Positions 60,858 through 64,000 of a stretch of 64,000 nucleotides of DNA are shown here, in pieces. Position numbers and translations under genes: made by a program. This DNA is from JAEUMY01 sp033764435 (GTDB taxonomy: Bacteria; Pseudomonadota; Gammaproteobacteria; Burkholderiales; Usitatibacteraceae): the NCBI GenBank assembly GCA_033764435.1, contig JANRIX010000010.1:248001-312000 (forward strand), given 5' to 3'. The notes under the pieces are model-generated. The model was not told where the DNA came from. It saw only the letters and a list, made by a program, of their open reading frames with translations, and did no database searches. Within the stretch, counting starts at the first letter, position 1; each line of letters begins with the position of its first letter.

Positions 60858-62123
60858 TCAGCGCGCGCTGAAGGTGCGCATGCCGTCGGCCACCTCGTTG
60901 GAGACTTTCGGGCCACCCAGTTCACCACGCGCGACGGGACGCACACGCGCTCCCGCCGCCAGGGTGGCATCGATGAGGACGATGTCGCCTTCCTTGAGAC
61001 CTTCCAGCACTTCGACCGCCGTGAGCGTGCGCAGGCCCGGCTTGATCGGACGACGTTCCACCTTGCCGTCATTGACCACCAGCACGGCGGGCGGCTCGCC
61101 GGGCAGCACCAGAGACGCCGGCACCGCCAGCGCGTTCTTGCGCCGCCCGGTTTCGACTTCAATGGACAGTGTCATGTCATTGCGCAAATACGCAGGCGGT
61201 TCGGCTACGGCGAACTTCACTTCCACCGAGCCACGCTGCGTGTCCACCGTAGGCGACACGGACAGGACATTGGCGGCGAAGCGTTGGCCCGGATAGGCGT
61301 CGGCGCTGACCGACGCGGTCTGGCCGACGGCAAGCTGGGCGAGATACTTCTCATCCACCTGGGCGATGAGTTGCACCGGGCCGGCGATGGAGAGCGTCAT
61401 GAGCCGCGTGCCGGCCTGCACAATCTGGCCAGGCTCGGCCAGCCGTTCCAGCACCAGCGCATCGGCCGGCGCAACGATCCGGGTCTGGGCCAGCCGCGCA
61501 CGCGCCAGCTCGGCGGCGGCGCGCGCTTCGGTCACGCGCACTTCCGCCGTGACCCGTTCCGCACCGCGAATATTCGCAGTGGCCTGGGCCTCGGCGGAGC
61601 GCAACTGGGCGCGCGCCACGTCGTCGGCGCGGCGGGCTTCATCCAGCTGCGCCTGGCCGATGAAGCCCTGCTTGAACAATGACTCGCGGCGCTCGCGCTC
61701 ACGCTGCGCAGTGGTGGCATTGGCCCGCGCCTGGGCGAGCTGTTGCTCAGCCATGGGGGTGGCCATTTCTGTCTGACTATTCAACCGGGCCTGCGCCGAT
61801 TGCAACGCCGCCTCGGCCTGCGCGACGGCCGCGCGCTGCTCGGTGTCTTCCAGCTGAATGAGCAGATCGCCCGCCTTGACCTTGGCGCCCTCGCGCAGCG
61901 GCACCGCTCGCACGCGGGCCGTGATGATGGAGCCGACGGTGACCCGCGACTCGCTGGATACACGGCCGGTGACCACCACGCTTTGCACCAGATCGGCGCG
62001 CTGCACGGTCACGGATTCGGCCGGCTTGCCGCGCAGTTTTTGCATTGCGACCCAACCTGCCACGAGCACCACCAGCGCAATCAGCGCCAGCAACCGCCCA
62101 GAGAGTCGCGTCGGCCAGCTCAT
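60858..62123 (-). CDS. MacA-like periplasmic adaptor subunit
   Basis: 421 residues. An N-terminal anchor (LLALIALVVLVAGWVAMQKL), a lipoyl half (VRAVPLREGAKVKAGDLLIQLEDTEQ), an alpha-hairpin (about 95-215) with long coiled coil, and beta-barrel domains. It bridges the FtsX-like permease to an outer-membrane channel of the TolC type, which is not encoded here. It starts 6 bases after the M20 hydrolase stop. Confidence 0.92.
   Translation of the reverse strand: MSWPTRLSGRLLALIALVVLVAGWVAMQKLRGKPAESVTVQRADLVQSVVVTGRVSSESRVTVGSIITARVRAVPLREGAKVKAGDLLIQLEDTEQRAAVAQAEAALQSAQARLNSQTEMATPMAEQQLAQARANATTAQRERERRESLFKQGFIGQAQLDEARRADDVARAQLRSAEAQATANIRGAERVTAEVRVTEARAAAELARARLAQTRIVAPADALVLERLAEPGQIVQAGTRLMTLSIAGPVQLIAQVDEKYLAQLAVGQTASVSADAYPGQRFAANVLSVSPTVDTQRGSVEVKFAVAEPPAYLRNDMTLSIEVETGRRKNALAVPASLVLPGEPPAVLVVNDGKVERRPIKPGLRTLTAVEVLEGLKEGDIVLIDATLAAGARVRPVARGELGGPKVSNEVADGMRTFSAR
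61566..61577. repeat. GCGAATATTCGC palindrome in MacA-like gene
   Basis: Exact 12-mer read as T-A-N-I-R-G within the coiled-coil hairpin. Confidence 0.95.
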
Positions 62124-62129
62124 ACCCGG

Positions 62130-63485
62130 TCAGCACGCACCGAGGTAATCCAGCACCAATGCCGACAAGGTCCTGGCGCCGAGTTTCAGGCCGCTCTCGT
62201 CGACGAAGAATCGCGGCGAATGATTGGGCGCAGCGTAGCGCGGGTCCTTGTCTGTAGGCGTGCAACCCATGAAATAGAAGAAGCCCGGGATGACCTGCTG
62301 GTAGCAGGAAAAGTCCTCCGCGCCGCACACCTTGGCCATCAGATTCACGTTGGCGTCGCCGGCGATGCGCTTCAGCGTGGGCACCGACCATTCGGTCAGC
62401 TTTTCATCGTTGCTGGTGACGTCATAGCCTTTGTGGATGTGCACGTTGGCCTTGGCGCCGCCGGATTCGGCGATGAGCGTGGAGATCTTTTTGACGAATT
62501 CGTGAATCTCGCCACGCTGGGTCTCGTCGTAGCTGCGGATGGTGCCTTCCATTTCCACGCTGTCCGGAATGATGTTCTGGCGGAGCCCGCCCTTGAACAT
62601 GCCCACGGTCACCACCGACGGTTCCTTGGTGAGGTCCATCTTGCGCGACACGATGGTCTGCAGACCCAGCACGATCTGCGAGCCGACCACGATGGGGTCC
62701 ACGCCGCGCCAGGGCATGGCGCCGTGGGTTTGCGTGCCTTGCACGAAAATCTTGAACTTGTCGGCGCTCGCCATGGCGGGGCCGGGTCGGAACCCGATCT
62801 GTCCCGAATTCATGATGGACGTGATGTGCAGGCCGAAGATGGCGTCGGGCCGCGGGTTGTCGAGGCAGCCTTCCTTGATCATGAGCGCGGCACCGCCTTC
62901 CTCTCCGTCGGGCGGCATTTCCTCGGCGGGCTGGAAGATGAAGACAACCGTGCCTGCGATCTCCTTGCGAATATTCGCAAGCACCTCGGCCACGGTCATG
63001 AGAATCGCGGTATGCGCATCGTGACCGCAGGCGTGCATCACACCGGTATCGGTGCCGTTCCAGACGGTACGCACCTTGGACGCAAACGGCACATCCACTT
63101 CTTCGGTGACCGGCAGCGCGTCCATGTCCGCACGCAGCGCCACGCACGGCCCGGGCTTGCCGCCCTTCAATACGCCCACCACGCCGGTGTAGGCCACCTT
63201 GTCGCGGACTTCGTCAAAGCCGAGCTTCCGCAAATGCTCGGCCACGATGGCGCCAGTGCGCGCCTCGCGATTGCCCAGCTCCGGGTTGGCGTGGAAGTCG
63301 CGGCGCCAGGCCAGGAGCTTCGCTTCCAGTTGATCGGTCAGCGCGGCAATCTGCGCATCGAAGGCGGTATTGCGACTAGGCGAAGTCCCCAAGGACTTCG
63401 ACTGGACGCCGGAGGCGGTCCCGAAGGGATTGGGAATCGCTTCAGCCGATTCATCAACAATATTCGCGTCGTGCGGGGCGTTCAT
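62130..63485 (-). CDS. M20-family amidohydrolase with in-frame palindromic insert
   Basis: 451 residues from the ATG at 63485 (GGAG 8 bases upstream; a GTG at 63494 is an alternative). Metal-binding motifs of the M20D amidohydrolases are RADMDALP, MHACGHDAHT and FQPAEE, with a dimerisation domain in the middle and CGAEDFSCY near the end. It likely cleaves N-acyl amino acids or similar amides. Residues 7-39 are encoded by the 96-bp element at 63371-63466. Without them the protein would read MNAPHD-TAFDAQIAALTDQ, a normal start for this family, so the insert is probably tolerated as a flexible head. Confidence 0.92.
   Translation of the reverse strand: MNAPHDANIVDESAEAIPNPFGTASGVQSKSLGTSPSRNTAFDAQIAALTDQLEAKLLAWRRDFHANPELGNREARTGAIVAEHLRKLGFDEVRDKVAYTGVVGVLKGGKPGPCVALRADMDALPVTEEVDVPFASKVRTVWNGTDTGVMHACGHDAHTAILMTVAEVLANIRKEIAGTVVFIFQPAEEMPPDGEEGGAALMIKEGCLDNPRPDAIFGLHITSIMNSGQIGFRPGPAMASADKFKIFVQGTQTHGAMPWRGVDPIVVGSQIVLGLQTIVSRKMDLTKEPSVVTVGMFKGGLRQNIIPDSVEMEGTIRSYDETQRGEIHEFVKKISTLIAESGGAKANVHIHKGYDVTSNDEKLTEWSVPTLKRIAGDANVNLMAKVCGAEDFSCYQQVIPGFFYFMGCTPTDKDPRYAAPNHSPRFFVDESGLKLGARTLSALVLDYLGAC
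62964..62981. repeat. GCGAATATTCGC palindrome in M20 gene (18-bp arms)
   Basis: CTTGCGAATATTCGCAAG, identical over 18 bases to the copy in the patatin gene; read as L-A-N-I-R-K in both. Confidence 0.95.
63371..63466 (+). repeat. 96-bp four-hairpin element inside the M20 gene
   Basis: Begins TGCGACTA, ends CAACAATATTCG. Hairpins in order are CGAAGTCC / GGACTTCG (loop CCAA), CGCC-GGA-GGCG, TCCC-GAA-GGGA and GAATCG / CGATTC. It is the same length as the copy at 48799-48894. By eye, with a few gaps, about three quarters of the first 60 bases are identical and both ends match fully. It lies antisense to the M20 reading frame, and its length is a multiple of three. Confidence 0.85.
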
Positions 63486-63611
63486 GGCGGTCACTCCGAA
63501 GGGCTCGATTCATTATTGCATGCAGCCCTCACGCCAAGTGTTGCGGCGGGTCAAACCAAACCAGTATCAAGCGTCGCCCTGCCGGGTCACCGACACCCCG
63601 GCGCACCTCGC

Positions 63612-63617
63612 TATAAT
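63612..63617 (+). promoter_or_regulatory. -10 element of the rhodanese gene
   Basis: Perfect TATAAT ending 7 bases before the ATG, with no Shine-Dalgarno between them: a leaderless-type arrangement. Confidence 0.45.
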
Positions 63618-63624
63618 CGACCGC

Positions 63625-64000
63625 ATGGACCACCTCAAACCCAAAGAAGCCTACGACTTCCTGCATCAGAATCCGAACGCCGTGTTCGTCGACTGCAGAA
63701 GCGAAATGGAATTCCTGTTTGTCGGCCACCCGGTCGGCGCCATCATGATTCCGTGGAACGACGGCCCGGACTGGGACGTCAATCCGCATTTCGTGGGCCA
63801 GGTGAAGAAGGCAGCGGGCAACACCACCACGCGTCCCATCGTGCTCATCTGCCGCTCCGGCAATCGCACGCTCGAGGCGGGCGCCGCGCTGGAGAAGGCC
63901 GGCTTCACCCACGTGTACAACGTGCTGGAAGGCTTCGAAGGCGATCTGGACGAGAACCACCAGCGCGGCAAGCTGGGCGGGTGGCGCAAGGAAGGATTGC
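63625..64000 (+). CDS. Rhodanese-domain protein (3' end outside window)
   Basis: 125 codons are visible to the window edge. MDHLKPKEAYDFLHQNPNAVFVDCRSEMEFLFVGHPVGAIMIPW is a single rhodanese domain start, and the active loop LICRSGNRTLEAG carries the persulfide Cys. It is a small cytoplasmic sulfur-relay type protein; the partner is unknown. The reading frame is open at the last base, so the gene is partial. Confidence 0.9.
   Translation, partial: MDHLKPKEAYDFLHQNPNAVFVDCRSEMEFLFVGHPVGAIMIPWNDGPDWDVNPHFVGQVKKAAGNTTTRPIVLICRSGNRTLEAGAALEKAGFTHVYNVLEGFEGDLDENHQRGKLGGWRKEGL

Noticed and set aside
59270..60871. Long open frame (533 codons) on the plus strand opposite the ABC genes
   Set aside because: It is antisense to well-conserved ATPase and permease genes, is rich in Arg/His/Gln without any domain, and is a usual by-product of high-GC codon use. 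The same applies to 46000-47766 (minus), 48805-50850 (plus), 53402-54340 (plus), 7980-9605 (plus) and 18781-20052 (plus).

Overview
The window looks like chromosome of a high-GC, aerobic or microaerobic Gram-negative bacterium of the betaproteobacterial type (Burkholderiales or a nearby order). Supporting signs are the rpsP-rimM-trmD-rplS cluster, ffh divergent from a ypjD-like gene, a Rieske oxygenase gene next to xseB-ispA-dxs, a BPSS1780-family gene, folB divergent from plsY, a TAXI-type TRAP transporter, and lipoprotein, outer-membrane and FecR-type genes. The species is not determined. I see no transposase, prophage, plasmid gene or CRISPR array.

Layout. 1-438: end of groEL. 0.5-5.6 kb: a signalling block with STAS protein, MBL-fold hydrolase, CHASE2-PP2C phosphatase, RsbW-like ATPase, FecR protein and OmpA lipoprotein. 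5.65-13.2 kb: tRNA-Phe, icd, an LpxR-family gene, a CorC/HlyC-family gene, ypjD-like, ffh and an amidase. 13.3-15.6 kb: ribosomal and tRNA-modification operon. 15.6-22.3 kb: AEC and YeiH-type transporters, TAXI TRAP system, ogt, xerD. 22.3-26.7 kb: a secreted CHASE2-like protein, a protein made of nine 36-residue coiled-coil repeats, and a GAF-GAF-PAS-adenylate cyclase. 26.7-35.1 kb: small membrane and housekeeping genes (ybaK, folB, plsY, S9 peptidase, sulfurtransferase, DMT transporter). 35.4-43.2 kb: an RCC1-repeat exported protein, a FecR-TPR-barrel protein and a CHASE2-adenylate cyclase. 43.2-47.7 kb: Rieske oxygenase, then xseB-ispA-dxs. 47.9-53.1 kb: two related secreted Cys proteins, GST, an OYE-type reductase, hydrolase, patatin. 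53.2-63.5 kb: metH, DUF885 peptidase-like gene, and an M20 hydrolase / MacA-like / FtsX-like / LolD-like operon. The end holds the start of a rhodanese-domain gene.

Three separate loci within 43 kb combine CHASE2 sensing with a different output: a PP2C phosphatase with partner-switching proteins, a GAF-type cyclase, or a directly fused cyclase. Two of them also carry FecR-domain proteins. This suggests heavy investment in envelope-to-cytoplasm signalling.

Two non-genic signals stand out. First, the perfect palindrome GCGAATATTCGC occurs 24 times, in all three reading frames of unrelated genes and between genes, where about 0.004 copies would be expected with equal base frequencies. This resembles the cyanobacterial HIP1 situation but uses a different word. 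Second, a 96-bp element with four hairpins and identical ends is present twice: once between genes (48799-48894) and once inserted in frame near the start of the M20 hydrolase gene (63371-63466). Compensatory base changes in two of the stems argue for a real structured, dispersing element comparable in behaviour to Rickettsia palindromic elements.
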